DNA from: Globisporangium splendens
Lineage: Eukaryota > Oomycota > Peronosporomycetes > Pythiales > Pythiaceae
Reading direction: 5' to 3'
Length of the DNA: 64,000 nucleotides
Assembly (NCBI GenBank): GCA_006386115.1
Contig: VFIW01000062.1
Coordinates: 1-64,000, forward strand
Part shown: positions 1-9,550 of the stretch, in pieces
Layout: each line of letters starts with the position of its first letter
How positions within the stretch are numbered: position 1 is the first letter of the stretch
Notes under the pieces: model-generated
What the model saw: only the letters and a program-made list of their open reading frames with translations
The model's database searches: none
What the model was told of the DNA's origin: nothing
Translations under genes and position numbers: made by a program

Positions 1-837
1 CACTCTTGTTCTTCGGATCTAATCCGGACGTCTTGACAGCGCATCGGCAAGAATGTTTGACATTGCCGTGCTTCTAATGCACAACAAAAGTTGTACTCAG
101 CGAAGAAGGAAACCTCTTGCCATCCTTTGGCGATAGGTGAGGCGTCTTTACAGCTGTCCGCATTGATGCTTGATCAGTGTAAATAGCTAACTGCTTTTCA
201 CCAAGCAAATATACTCGAACGTTTGCCAATGCTACTTCATGGCCAATAGTTCCTTGTCATGGACCGGATAGTTCCGTTCTGCGGGCCTGAGTTGTCGTGA
301 CTGATACGACACAACTCTTTCTTTGCCCTCATCATCGTGTTGCATCAGTGCACACCCGATGGCATAGTCGCTCGCATCGCAGACTACATGGAACGGCTTC
401 TCATGATCTGCGAGAGCTAGGACAGGAGCTTCTCTTAAGCTCTTCTTTACTTCGGCAAACGCTGCCTGATGTTCCTCTGACCATTCCCACTCATTATCTT
501 TCTTCAAAAGACTCGTGAGGGGTTGCACTAACACTGCATAGTTGCGCGTGTATTTGTGCAAATAGTTGGCCAAACCCAGCCACTGACGTAGCTGTTTGAC
601 GTTCTGAGGCACAGGCCAATCGTCGATAGACTTGACCTTCTCAGGATCGACCCGAACGCCATTCTTGCCAACAAAGCAACCGAGTACAGGGATCTCGGGG
701 GCGAAGAACATGCATTTCTTCAAGTTAGCGTACAGTTTGTTCTCACACATAACTTGAAAGACTTGACGAAGATGTTCAAGATGAACATCGGCATCTTTCT
801 TCCCTTCCGAGGCCTTACTATGAACGAATATGTCGTC
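1..837 (-). pseudogene. Family A Gypsy pol fragment (RT palm end and RNase H)
   Basis: On the reverse strand this encodes the end of a Ty3/Gypsy reverse transcriptase and its RNase H. It begins at the catalytic DD of the YxDD box next to position 837 and stays open to about 232 (thumb, connection and RNase H start, with CDASDYAIGCALM and YPVHDKELLAMK). It then continues toward position 1 only after a frameshift near 232 and with a further stop, ending at ...KTSGLDPKNK at the window edge. It is colinear with 4376-5215 of the forward element at 838-8438 but diverged. The break at 837 is exactly where the forward element's LTR begins, so this piece is probably the downstream part of the reverse-strand family A copy whose gag lies at 8439-8866. 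It is not functional. Confidence 0.85.
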
Positions 838-1485
838 TGTAATGGGCTATACCTAGCCATTACATGAAGGTGCGGCTGTGTCCTACTTTAGTGTCGAACA
901 CACCACCTTCAGTGTGCATTGTGGAGAGACAATTAACAAAGGGATTACAGTACGACAGTCCCACATGCACATGTGACGTCATCCCATGACGTCGCGAGCG
1001 CTCTCTGTGCTGATCAGTGCACAATGTTGTTCACATGTACTAATCAGTACAGAGTGATGATGTCCATGTACTAATCAAGTACTGAGTGATGGTTCCTACT
1101 TGGGAAACTGCACTGGTGATGAGACCAACGTGTGTCTGCCACCTAAAGCGAGTGGTGCGAGTCAATCACTTTGCAGGGAATTTTCCACGGGACTTCAAGT
1201 TCAAGTTTCCAGGAGATCCCCTGGGTTCAACGTCAGTGTACCCAAGGTTTTATATATCAGATTCATAGTTTTTATTGTGCATGTTTAGGTTTTCGTTATA
1301 AAACCTGTAGGAGCCCTAGTGGTGTTTTACATGTAGTCTCAGGAACCATAAGCATTTATATTCAGTTCAATGTTAACCACCAAGCCCTCAAGTCTTCCTT
1401 CCTCCCTCCAAGTCGGGAGACGCTTCCTCTGGCACAAGCGTGTGTGCCGTGTTTGAGGGACTGTTTGGAACAGCGCCCTCTTACA
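838..1485 (+). repeat. 5-prime LTR, family A
   Basis: Starts TGTAATGGGC and ends CTCTTACA. The first 27 bases form an imperfect palindrome (TGTAATGG ... CCATTACA). It carries paired TGACGTC(A/G) palindromes at 974-994 and a degenerate tandem motif TGTACTAATCA(A)GTAC near 1037-1082. It is 648 bases long against 627 for the partner at 7812, mainly because of a 21-base insertion near 1255. Confidence 0.9.
974..994. promoter_or_regulatory. Paired CRE/ATF-like palindromes in LTR A
   Basis: Two TGACGTCA-type palindromes separated by five bases (TCCCA). The second is TGACGTCG in this LTR but perfect in the partner (7949-7969), in the reverse LTR near 9390-9411 and in both solo LTRs near 46058 and 52556. 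TGACGTCA is the known bZIP (CREB/ATF) site; a role as LTR enhancer is inference. Confidence 0.4.
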
Positions 1486-1487
1486 CC

Positions 1488-1505
1488 TGGTAGCACTTCG
1501 AGCGG
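1488..1505 (+). other. Primer-binding site, family A
   Basis: TGGTAGCACTTCGAGCGG lies two bases after the 5-prime LTR. It fits a tRNA 3-prime end ...AGTGCTACCA. The tRNA was not identified. Families B and C start their primer sites with nearly the same ten bases. Confidence 0.6.
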
Positions 1506-1612
1506 TCCTTCCAGCGACCCAGTGAAGCGAAAAGGTTTGACGACGCGGCTTTGAGCACGTCGCGCATTCCTGTCCAAGACTGAAGACCCTGCGAGCATCC
1601 TTGTCGTTGGAC

Positions 1613-2663
1613 ATGGATGCTACAGGAACCCCACTCGGTCCAGCAGTACCGGAAACTGTCGAGTTGACTATTGAGGGTTTCCCTCATCTTGTCTTCTCAT
1701 GAGTGGATGGCGCTTGAGCGCATGCGAGATGTCATCGGAGAGGCTGCTGTGGTCAGTCTGCTTCGATCGGCGTCTCCGGAAGACCAGAAGAGCGCGGTGG
1801 TCAGCTTCATGCACCACGAGATCATGTCCCCCCGGAAGCAGGTCGCAACCCCTGTTTCCTCACTTAGGACGGTGCCATTGAAGCTTGACGTCTCTCCGTA
1901 TCGCGGCGGAGAGAACGAGCCTCTCTCGCGATGGTTCGTCGAGTTGGATGCAGCCATCACTACAAGACAACTGCGAGACCCTTCGCAGCAAGTGTTGTTC
2001 GCGATGTCCAACCTTGCGGGTCGTGCGAAGAGTTGGGCGTATGGCTAGCGTTTAGCGGATCTAAACTGCTTCCCCAGCTACGGTCATTTCAAGACCGAAC
2101 TCAAGAAGGCGTTTGAACCTCCGCAGAGCGAGTTCCGTGCGCGCGCCGAGTTCCTCAAGCTTCGTCAAGGCCGTTTCGACCTTCACTCGTATGCACAACG
2201 TGCTTGCTACTTGGTGTCGAGCATCGTTGACGAGCCGATTGACGTTTCGACGCAAGTCGTGACGTTCATGGCGGGTCTGAACGATGGTCCGATTCGGAAC
2301 CAACTGTTCCGCGAGTATCCCAAGACGCTGGACGAAGCCATTGAACGTGCGATGCAAGAAGAGTTCAGCATGAAGCAAGCGAAGTTCCATGGGTTTGCGT
2401 CGAGACCAATGCGGCAATCGAATGTTGCGCATGATGGTCCCGAGCCTATGGACATCTCGTACATTTCCACGCCTGGAAATGAGCGTCCTCGCAACGATGG
2501 GAAGTGTTTCCGTTGCGGGAAGCCGGGTCACATTGCTTGGAACTGCAAGGTGTCTTTGCCGGGTCGGCAAACGACACAGGGTGCTCGTTCGAACAACCAC
2601 GATCGTTCTTACGGTCGTCGGTTCGATCGGTCACCTGGGCCAAAAAACGGGAATGGACAGTAG
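1613..2663 (+). pseudogene. gag: Gag of family A, broken
   Basis: Retrotransposon Gag (capsid and nucleocapsid). The likely start is the ATG at 1613; the reading frame is lost by one base near 1690-1698, resumes as SHEWMALERMRD, and meets an in-frame TAG at 2046. The rest (QRACYLVSS...) ends at TAG 2661-2663. The capsid part matches the Retrotrans_gag type (ELDAAITTRQLRD ... LAGRAKSWA). A CCHC zinc knuckle, CFRCGKPGHIAWNC, is encoded at 2505-2546. The final 160 bases overlap pol in the -1 frame. The reverse-strand relative at 8439-8866 lacks the early frameshift, which supports the frame chosen. This copy cannot make full Gag. Confidence 0.85.
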
Positions 2664-2681
2664 GGGCGGGGCCTCCTACTG
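2642..2681 (+). promoter_or_regulatory. -1 ribosomal frameshift signal, gag-pol A
   Basis: The heptamer AAAAAAC at 2642-2648 is in the canonical register A AAA AAC relative to the gag frame (codons CCA AAA AAC GGG). Nine bases later a 9-bp stem (2658-2666 with 2673-2681, one G-U pair) closes a six-base loop, and the gag stop TAG (2661-2663) lies inside the stem. Slipping back one base gives KKREWTVG, which leads directly into the pol frame. All three parts of a classical -1 signal are therefore present; its activity is inferred. Confidence 0.75.
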
Positions 2682-5600
2682 GGCTCGAAAAGAGGACTGT
2701 GTTTGTGGATACACAGGACTCTGGCCCCAATGTGCATGATGCACATGCAGTTTCCACGAGGGAGAACAGTGTCAGTCAAACGTCGAGTTTGATCGTTCTC
2801 AAAGTTCATGTAGACGGTATTGCAACGCCTCTACGAGCTTTGGTTGACACTGGTGCGTCGAACAATTTTGTTCGAAATGAAGTGATCGTCAGGCATGGTG
2901 TCTTCGTGCCTGATGCGAATGAAGACAAGACGATGGTTATTCGGTTGGCCAACGGGTCGACTGTGAAGATGCCGAAGCGCGTGGTGCGCTTGGCGATGAA
3001 GTGTGAAGATTTCCGAGGTGAAGACGAGTTCATTTTACTCGACCTCGATGACAAGTTTGACATCATCCTGGGCATGCCGTGGTTGAAGCGTTACCAACCT
3101 AGCATTGACTGGATGAAGATCTCCGTTGACAAGTCACGCGATGCTGACTTGAGCTGTGTGACAACGGGTGAAGTGGTGTGGGTTTACACATCTGTGGAAG
3201 AGATCCCAGATGATCCTTGTGATGTCGCGGTGTGCGATGGCCCCCCATGTTCACGAGCGGTACCCATCTTGAAGAAGACTACTGGAGGTGGAGCAGTCAG
3301 GCGCCAGAAAAAGACTGTCTCCTTTGCCATCGACGACGAGAAGGTCCGCGACGGCGTTGACAAGAGTGAATGGAAGTGGAACAGACACCCTTCCCAAGAC
3401 AAGATGAAGAAGACCAGCAAGAGAAGTGTTCCGTCAAGAGTTTTGAGTACCCCTGATCAAGGTACAAGTGGTGATGACGAAGGGAGTGTCCAAGCACAAG
3501 ACATTCCAAGCGAGTTTGTGAATATCGCGGTCTACGGTGAAGAAGGTGACGTGGATGCAATCCGCCACGTGAAGATTGAAAATCTTCCAAGTTCAGTCGA
3601 AGAGTTGATTTCCTTGCCATCAATGAGCAAGAAGACACTGGAGCGCAGCCCAGCGAGAGGCGATATTGCGCAGGTGTGTGCGATCGTCGAAAAGATCGAC
3701 GAAGGCTTCGTCAACACAGCATCGAGTGCGGATGTGTTGGACGAAAAGACACGGAAGGAAAGGTTCGAGGAGCAGTCATGGGGTGCTCTCAAGAAGAACC
3801 CCGTGTATGCGCTTGCCAGGGAATTTGAAGACATTTTCCCAGACAAGGTGCCAGACGAATTGCCATTCGACAGAGGCATTCGTCACGAGATTGATGTACT
3901 TCCTGGCACGAAGTACTGCATCACAAGACAGTGGCCGTTGCCAAAGGAACAAGTCGAGGCGATCGACGAGTTCTTTGCTCAACGTGCTAAGGCTGGGCAT
4001 GTGCGGGAGAGCAAGTCTCCACATTGTAGCCCAACCTTCTGTGTGAAGAAGGCAACTGGTGGTTGGCGCATCGTCCACGCTTTCAACAAGCTGAACGACG
4101 CTACCATTCCAGCCCAAACTCCGGTTCCACGCAAGGATATGATCCTTGACGGAATGGTTGGCAGTACTGTCTTCAGTGCTATCGATCTGAAAGATGGGTT
4201 CTATCAGATTCGAATGCGCGAAGGTGATGTTCCACTAACCGCAGTGAGTACCCCGAGTGGTATGCTGTGGGAGTGGTTAGTGATGCCACAGGGTTTGAAG
4301 AACGCTCCTGCGACCTTCAATCGAATGGTCACGAACGTTCTTCGTCCATTGAGAGGGTTTGCACCGAGTTACTTTGACGATATTTTCGTTCATAGTAAGG
4401 CCGCGAATGGGAAATCTGATGTCGATGTTCATCTCGATCATCTTCGTCAAGTCTTTCAGGTCATACGTGAGAACAAACTATACGCAAACTTGAAGAAGTG
4501 CATGTTCTTCGCCCCCGAGATCCCTGTTCTCGGTTGTTTTGTGGGCAAGAGCGGTGTTCGAGTCGATCCGGAGAAGGTCAAAGCTATTGACGATTGGCCT
4601 GTGCCTCAGAACGTCAAACAGCTGAGACAATGGCTGGGTCCGGCCAACTACTTGCACAAGTACACGCGCAACTATGCAGCGTTGGTGCAACCCCTCACAC
4701 AGCTCCTGAAGAAAGACATTGAGTGGGAGTGGTCCAGTGACCACCAAGCAGCGTTTGCCGAAGTGAAGAGGAGTCTGCGAGAAGCTCCCGTGCTGGCAAT
4801 TGCAAACCACGACAAGCCTTTTCATGTGGTTTGCGATGCAAGCGATTATGCCATCGGTTGCGCATTGATGCAACACGATGATGAGGGTCATGAGCGAGTT
4901 GTGTCGTATCAGTCACGACAACTCCGACCCGTAGAACGGAACTACCCAGTTCACGACAAGGAACTTCTGGCGATGAAGTATTCTTTGGTCAAGTTCCGTG
5001 TGTATCTGCTTGGCGAGGAGCGCTTTGCTATCTTCACTGATCACGCATCTCTGCGTACGGCAGTGAAGACTCCTCATTTGTCGCAAAGAATGGCGAGATG
5101 GTTCTCCTTCTTTGCAGAGTACAACTTCGTTGTACACTACAAGCCAGGCAAGACGAACATCTTAGCCGATGCGCTGTCAAGACGTCCGGATTGCGATCCG
5201 AAGACCAAGAGTGAAGACACGGACGGAGCGTGTCGACTCTGTGAAGATGTTCAAGCGATCGCGGTGCAAGCTACGACTACAGTGCGAGAAGACATTGTCG
5301 AAGGGTACAAGTCTGACGAAACATGTCAGGACTTGTTGAAGTATTTCAAGGACCCTTCGGACAAAGCACTGCAAGGTCTTCCGTCGCGCACAAGGTCGCG
5401 AGTTCACCGCTTCCGAGTACACAATGGGTTGTTGTACTACGCGGTTGAAGACGGGGATACAGCAAGGGTTGTTGTTCCCAACGACGAAGGTCTGCGTCAT
5501 CGACTCTTGTATGAGTACCATGGCAGTCCTTCGGGTGGCCATCTCGGACGTGAGAAAACGTTTCTCAGTCTTTCCCGGGATTACTACTGGCCACACATGT

Positions 5601-7186
5601 ACAAGTGGGTTCGCAAGTATGTGCGTACTTGCGAAGTGTGCCAAAGAGTTAAGCCATCCGGCTCTACTCGGGCTCCACTTCGTTCATTACCTGTCCCATC
5701 GGACAGTTGGAAGTCTGTGAGTATGGATTTCATATTCGGACTTCCACGTGACAAGCACGGACGCAATGGCATCCTTGTGTTTGTGGACCGATTCAGCAAG
5801 ATGGTCCATCTTGCGCCTGTTTCGGACAAGATCTCAGCTGAAATGACGGCCAAGGTCTTTGTAGACGTCGTATTCCGTCTGCACGGACTACCAGTCGAGA
5901 TCGTGTCTGACCGTGACACCCGTTTCACGTCCAAGTTCTGGCGTGCACTGTTCGGACTTCTGGACACCAAGTTGTCCATGTCAACAGCGGCACACCCTGA
6001 AACGGACGGTCAAACAGAGCGAGTGAATCGAGTCCTAGAAGACGTGTTGTGCAGCTACGCAACGTCTTTCAAAGAGTGGAGTGAGTTTCTCCCTCTTGCC
6101 GAGTTTGCGTTGAACAACTCCACGCATGTCTCGACAGGTCACTCTCCATTTTACGTGAACTATGGCATTCATCCCCGAGTGCCTGCTTCCATAATGGGTG
6201 AGGTCTCTACCTTAAGTGGGGGAGGGACTACGGCTAAAGGCAATAAGCCGCAGTCGTCGTATGACCTGAATGCTGTTGTCGAGTTAAAAGCCAACTTTGA
6301 CTCGATGAAACCCCTCAACGACATCACTAGTCGTGAGGCACAGCAAGTCGATGACTTTGTTGTGAGGAGACAAGCCGTTGTGAGGTTTGTTCGAGACGCA
6401 ATCGCGAAGGCTCAGGATCTGCAAAAGGAACAAGCAGACAAGAGCGGAAGGAAGAACAAGCAAGTTTACAAGATCAATGATCTTGTATTACTTAGCACGG
6501 CGAACCCGCCTGAACATGCAGTGTCCAACTTGGGAAGCTCGAAGCTTCTGCCAAGGTTCATTGGACCGTTCAAGGTAGTGAAATGCAATGGTGATGCCTA
6601 CACGCTAGACATTCCTACACGCATGCGTCTACACCCAACATTTTATGTGGGTAGACTGAAGCCTTACCTTCCAAGTGGATCTGTGGACCCTACGAGATCT
6701 TCCGCAAACGATCGAGCTGATCGTGAAGCCTCTCCACTTGATTGCGAAAAGCAAACAGCTCATCGCTCTGGAGATTCTTCTCGGCGTACAGGAGTTGCAG
6801 GACGTCGAAGGATTGGTCGCTTGAAGGCGAGAATGGTACTCACCACGAAGTACCTCGAGAGCCGAACCTGCCTCTCCCACAGAGCGCAACAGGCGATCGT
6901 GAGCCAACTCACGAGACTTCTCGTTCTTCTGGAGTCGAACAAGTTCGTCCTGAACCTGTTGGAACCGTTCCTCGAAACGGGACTCCAAAGCCGAACACTG
7001 GGCACAACCTTCTGTCGGGACATCGATCTTCGACTCATGATCGGCGACAAGGTTCTCGAGACTCTCGCAGCGTTCCTCAAGTGTCGAACAACGCTGCTGC
7101 AAAGCCTCAATTTGCCCACGATGAGCACTCTTCCACTTCCAGAGTCGCTCAATCGTTTTCTCGTTCAGCCCCACCCCCGTTATTAG
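2648..7186 (+). CDS. pol: Pol polyprotein, family A (PR-RT-RH-IN)
   Basis: Open from the frameshift site to 7186. Order of domains: aspartic protease with LVDTGAS (Asp codon at 2846); reverse transcriptase with VMPQGLKNAPATF and the YFDD catalytic box at 4370-4381; RNase H with CDASDYAIG and FTDHASLR; integrase with an HHCC zinc domain (about 5500-5650) and a D,D35E triad (Asp 5726, Asp 5909, Glu 6017); and the GPY/F module RFIGPFKVV near 6556. A 16-base deletion near 6815, seen by comparison with 9970-11142, shifts the last 120 codons into noise and separates the chromodomain. The core enzymes look intact, but gag is dead and the tail is altered. No ATG starts this frame; expression needs the -1 frameshift. 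Confidence 0.9.
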   Translation, partial: REWTVGAGPPTGLEKRTVFVDTQDSGPNVHDAHAVSTRENSVSQTSSLIVLKVHVDGIATPLRALVDTGASNNFVRNEVIVRHGVFVPDANEDKTMVIRLANGSTVKMPKRVVRLAMKCEDFRGEDEFILLDLDDKFDIILGMPWLKRYQPSIDWMKISVDKSRDADLSCVTTGEVVWVYTSVEEIPDDPCDVAVCDGPPCSRAVPILKKTTGGGAVRRQKKTVSFAIDDEKVRDGVDKSEWKWNRHPSQDKMKKTSKRSVPSRVLSTPDQGTSGDDEGSVQAQDIPSEFVNIAVYGEEGDVDAIRHVKIENLPSSVEELISLPSMSKKTLERSPARGDIAQVCAIVEKIDEGFVNTASSADVLDEKTRKERFEEQSWGALKKNPVYALAREFEDIFPDKVPDELPFDRGIRHEIDVLPGTKYCITRQWPLPKEQVEAIDEFFAQRAKAGHVRESKSPHCSPTFCVKKATGGWRIVHAFNKLNDATIPAQTPVPRKDMILDGMVGSTVFSAIDLKDGFYQIRMREGDVPLTAVSTPSGMLWEWLVMPQGLKNAPATFNRMVTNVLRPLRGFAPSYFDDIFVHSKAANGKSDVDVHLDHLRQVFQVIRENKLYANLKKCMFFAPEIPVLGCFVGKSGVRVDPEKVKAIDDWPVPQNVKQLRQWLGPANYLHKYTRNYAALVQPLTQLLKKDIEWEWSSDHQAAFAEVKRSLREAPVLAIANHDKPFHVVCDASDYAIGCALMQHDDEGHERVVSYQSRQLRPVERNYPVHDKELLAMKYSLVKFRVYLLGEERFAIFTDHASLRTAVKTPHLSQRMARWFSFFAEYNFVVHYKPGKTNILADALSRRPDCDPKTKSEDTDGACRLCEDVQAIAVQATTTVREDIVEGYKSDETCQDLLKYFKDPSDKALQGLPSRTRSRVHRFRVHNGLLYYAVEDGDTARVVVPNDEGLRHRLLYEYHGSPSGGHLGREKTFLSLSRDYYWPHMYKWVRKYVRTCEVCQRVKPSGSTRAPLRSLPVPSDSWKSVSMDFIFGLPRDKHGRNGILVFVDRFSKMVHLAPVSDKISAEMTAKVFVDVVFRLHGLPVEIVSDRDTRFTSKFWRALFGLLDTKLSMSTAAHPETDGQTERVNRVLEDVLCSYATSFKEWSEFLPLAEFALNNSTHVSTGHSPFYVNYGIHPRVPASIMGEVSTLSGGGTTAKGNKPQSSYDLNAVVELKANFDSMKPLNDITSREAQQVDDFVVRRQAVVRFVRDAIAKAQDLQKEQADKSGRKNKQVYKINDLVLLSTANPPEHAVSNLGSSKLLPRFIGPFKVVKCNGDAYTLDIPTRMRLHPTFYVGRLKPYLPSGSVDPTRSSANDRADREASPLDCEKQTAHRSGDSSRRTGVAGRRRIGRLKARMVLTTKYLESRTCLSHRAQQAIVSQLTRLLVLLESNKFVLNLLEPFLETGLQSRTLGTTFCRDIDLRLMIGDKVLETLAAFLKCRTTLLQSLNLPTMSTLPLPESLNRFLVQPHPRY

Positions 7187-7834
7187 ACTCTCAGGGAGAG
7201 CATCGCTGGGTGGTTGAGTCGATTGTTGATCATGAGGATCGACAGACTCGTGGGAAGAAGCGGTTGAGTCCTCAACGCTTCTACAGAGTTCGGTGGCGTG
7301 GATATCCACCGAGCTCGGACACGTGGGAACCTCGTCAGACATTGGAGTCTGATGTTCCCGACGTGGTCCGCAGCTATGAGAACTGCTTGTAGCGTCGCCA
7401 GGGGCGACACTACGACGACCAGAGCTACGGTTCGCTCTGTCGTCAGCAGGAGTTCTTCTTTCGGCACGAGCATTGCCACGACGAAGAAGACGCTCCATTT
7501 TGTTCTCGTTCTCAAGACGAACAAATGTTCGCCATGAGTCTCTCTGGGCTGCGATGTGTTGGTTCGGATCATCGCGATCGTCGATCCGACGCCAACTGAA
7601 GAACCGCTCCTTGTAGAACTCGAGCTCCCCCTTCTTCTTCAGAATGGGAGAAATGCCAAAGAGTTCTGGAGCTGTCCGCTGTCGCTTGGACGACGGACGT
7701 TCTTCACGGTTCACTTGGTCACTTGGTCGCTTCATTGCCAATTGGAAAGTGAACTGCTCCGAAAGGTCTGCAAAAGTACGCAAGGTACTTGTGACTTTAA
7801 GGAGGGGATGATGTAATGGGCTATACCTAGCCAT
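6629..7834 (-). CDS. Antisense coiled-coil ORF of family A, copy 1
   Basis: An ATG at 7834, 23 bases inside the 3-prime LTR, opens a reverse-strand frame that crosses the polypurine tract, the 419-base untranslated stretch after the chromodomain, the chromodomain and the integrase linker. The first 130 codons are basic, with a nuclear-localisation-like SSKRQR and a folded-looking FYKERFFSWRRIDD block. From GVGLNEKTIERLW onward it is heptad-rich (EALQQRCSTLEERCESLENL and similar), typical of a long coiled coil. The 16-base deletion noted in pol also frameshifts this ORF, so its last ~50 residues are aberrant; the original stop would be near 6690. The function is unknown. It could be a spurious ORF, but most of its N-terminal part faces no sense coding and is still open. 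Confidence 0.55.
   Translation of the reverse strand: MARYSPLHHPLLKVTSTLRTFADLSEQFTFQLAMKRPSDQVNREERPSSKRQRTAPELFGISPILKKKGELEFYKERFFSWRRIDDRDDPNQHIAAQRDSWRTFVRLENENKMERLLRRGNARAERRTPADDRANRSSGRRSVAPGDATSSSHSCGPRREHQTPMSDEVPTCPSSVDIHATELCRSVEDSTASSHESVDPHDQQSTQPPSDALPESLITGVGLNEKTIERLWKWKSAHRGQIEALQQRCSTLEERCESLENLVADHESKIDVPTEGCAQCSALESRFEERFQQVQDELVRLQKNEKSRELAHDRLLRSVGEAGSALEVLRGEYHSRLQATNPSTSCNSCTPRRISRAMSCLLFAIKWRGFTISSIVCGRSRRVHRSTWKVRLQSTHIKCWV
7198..7392 (+). pseudogene. Displaced integrase chromodomain, family A
   Basis: Encodes RWVVESIVDHED ... FYRVRWRGYPPSSDTWEP ... VRSYENCL, a chromodomain with the expected aromatic cage and TWEP motif. Chromodomains at integrase C-termini steer chromoviruses to particular chromatin. 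It is in a different frame from the pol ORF because of the 16-base deletion upstream, so in this copy it would not be made as part of integrase. The same domain is in frame in the fragment at 9970-11142. Confidence 0.85.
7797..7811 (+). other. Polypurine tract, family A
   Basis: TTAAGGAGGGGATGA directly precedes the 3-prime LTR, the position of the plus-strand DNA primer. The same tract, reversed, lies at 9551-9565 beside the reverse LTR. Confidence 0.75.
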
Positions 7835-8438
7835 TACATGAAGGTGGATCTGTTCTCAGATCTAGTGTGCCACACACCACCTTCAGTGTGCATTGTGGAG
7901 AGACAAACAACAAAGGGATTACAGTACGACAGTCCCCACATGCACATGTGACGTCATCCCATGACGTCACGAGCGCTCTCTGTGCTGATCAGTGCAGAAT
8001 GTTGTTCACATGTACTAATCAGTACAGAGTGATGACATTCATGTACTGGTCAAGTACTGAGTGATGGTTCCTACTTGGGAAACTGCACAGGTGATGAGAC
8101 CAACGTGTCTCTGCCACCTAAAGTGAGTGGCTGTAGCCAATCACTTTGCAGGGAACTTTCCACGGGACTTCAAGTTCAAGTTTCTCGAAGATCCCCTGGG
8201 TTCAACCTCAGTGTACCCAAGGTTTTATTGTGCATGTTTAGGTTTTAGTTATAAAACCTCTAGGAGCCCTAGTGGTGTTTTACATGTAGCGACAGGAACC
8301 ATAAGCATTTTAATTCAGTTGCAATTTTACCACCAAGCCCTCAAGTCTTCCTTCCTCCCTCCAAGTCGGGAGACGCTTCCTCTGGCACAAGCGTGTGTAC
8401 CGTGTTTGAGGGACTGTTGAGAACAGCGCTCTCTTACA
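7812..8438 (+). repeat. 3-prime LTR, family A
   Basis: Same termini as the LTR at 838 (TGTAATGG / CTCTTACA), 627 bases. It carries two perfect TGACGTCA palindromes at 7949-7969. It abuts the reverse-strand gag fragment without a target-site duplication. Confidence 0.9.
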
Positions 8439-8866
8439 CCAGCGAGCTTGGGCATCGCGAAATTGACCTGTTGCTCTTGGTCATGGATTTGCAAGGAGCA
8501 AATCGCGGCGTCAATTTCAACAAACCATCGGAGGAGAGGCTCCTTGTCTCCTCCGCCATACTTCGCGACATCAAGCTTTACAGCTTTTTGTCGTGGGGGT
8601 TGTACCTGCGCAGTGACAGCGCGGGTTGCTTCTCTTCCACGCTCCTCTGCCTCTTTCTGCAGGAACCCTATCGTCGTGAGGCGGTGCTGCACCGGCGGGC
8701 AGGTGGCAAGGATGGCGAAGATGGCTTTTTCGCCAACGACCTCCCCCAGTCGTCGCAAGGCGCTCCACTCGAGGTCACTCAAGTGGAGGCAATCATCCCG
8801 CGTGATTGTCGGACTCGCGGTTGACGCGGGATCGACACCCAACAAGGTTTCATCGTCAGCATTCAT
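8439..8866 (-). pseudogene. gag: Gag N-terminal fragment, reverse family A copy
   Basis: ATG at 8866 starts MNADDETLLGVDP, followed by the same capsid region as the forward copy (VKLDVAKYGGGDKEPLLRW, then QQVNFAMPKLAG). The frame is cut at 8439 where the forward element's 3-prime LTR begins. It belongs to a reverse-strand element whose 5-prime LTR is 8915-9550. Its missing downstream part may be the RT/RNase H piece at 1-837, but about 2.3 kb expected between the two is absent. Confidence 0.8.
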
Positions 8867-8914
8867 TGCTGACGACTCTCCCTGCTGTCGGACGGACCAC
8901 AAAGTGCCACCAGG

Positions 8915-9550
8915 TGTAATGGGACAGCCTGTTACACGGCGCACTGTAAGAGGGCGCTGTTCCAAACAGTCCCTCAAACACGGTACACACGCTTGTGCCA
9001 GAGGAAGCGTCTCCCGACTTGGAGGGAGGAAGGAAGACTTGAGGGTTTGGTGGTAAAAGTGCAACTGAATTGAAATGTGGTTATGGTTCCTGTCGCTACT
9101 TGCAAATGAACCTTAAGGGATCCAAGAGGTTTTATAACTAAAACCTATGAATCTGATATATAAAACCTTGGGTACGCTGAGGCTGAACCTACGGGATCTT
9201 CGAGAAACTTGAACTTGAAATCCCGTGGAAAATTCCCTGCAAAGTGGTTGGCTACAGCCACTCGCTTCAGGTGGAAGAGACACGTTGGTCTCGTCACCAG
9301 TGCAGTTTCCCAAGTAGGAACCATCACTCAGTACTTGATTAGTACATGAATGTCATCACTCTGTACTGATCAGCACAGAGAGCGCTCGTGACGTCATGGG
9401 ATGACGTCACATGTGCATGTGGGGATTGTATTACCGTAATCCCTTTGTTATTTGTGTCTCCACAATGCACAGTGAAGGTGGTGTGTGGCACACTAGATCT
9501 GGGAACAGATCCACCTTCATTCATGTAATGGCTAGGTATGGCCCATTACA
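8915..9550 (-). repeat. LTR of family A shared by two truncated copies
   Basis: Reverse-strand LTR. On its upstream side lie a polypurine tract and integrase tail (9551-11152), so it acts as a 3-prime LTR; on its downstream side lie a primer site (TGGTGGCACTTTGTGG, reading 8912 down to 8895) and gag, so it also acts as a 5-prime LTR. Its end reads CTCTTACA at 8945 plus 30 further bases ending CATTACA at 8915, before the CC-TGG of the primer site. Confidence 0.75.

Larger units (their letters stand above)
838..8438 (+). mobile_element. Family A Ty3/Gypsy chromovirus, nearly full length
   Basis: An LTR retrotransposon of 7.6 kb: 5-prime LTR, primer-binding site, gag, a -1 frameshift into pol (protease, RT, RNase H, integrase), chromodomain, polypurine tract and 3-prime LTR. 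Both LTRs start TGTAATGG and end CTCTTACA. It is decayed: gag has a frameshift and an amber stop, and a 16-base deletion in the integrase tail throws the chromodomain out of frame. The LTRs differ by many substitutions and a 21-base indel, so the copy is not recent. The 5-base flanks (TCGTC on the left, CCAGC on the right) do not match, so there is no visible target-site duplication. It sits between reverse-strand pieces of the same family. Confidence 0.92.

Noticed and set aside
1171..1554. ORFs within the family A LTRs (also 8127-9056 and 46451-46726)
   Set aside because: They cross LTR borders, lack domains and differ between copies.
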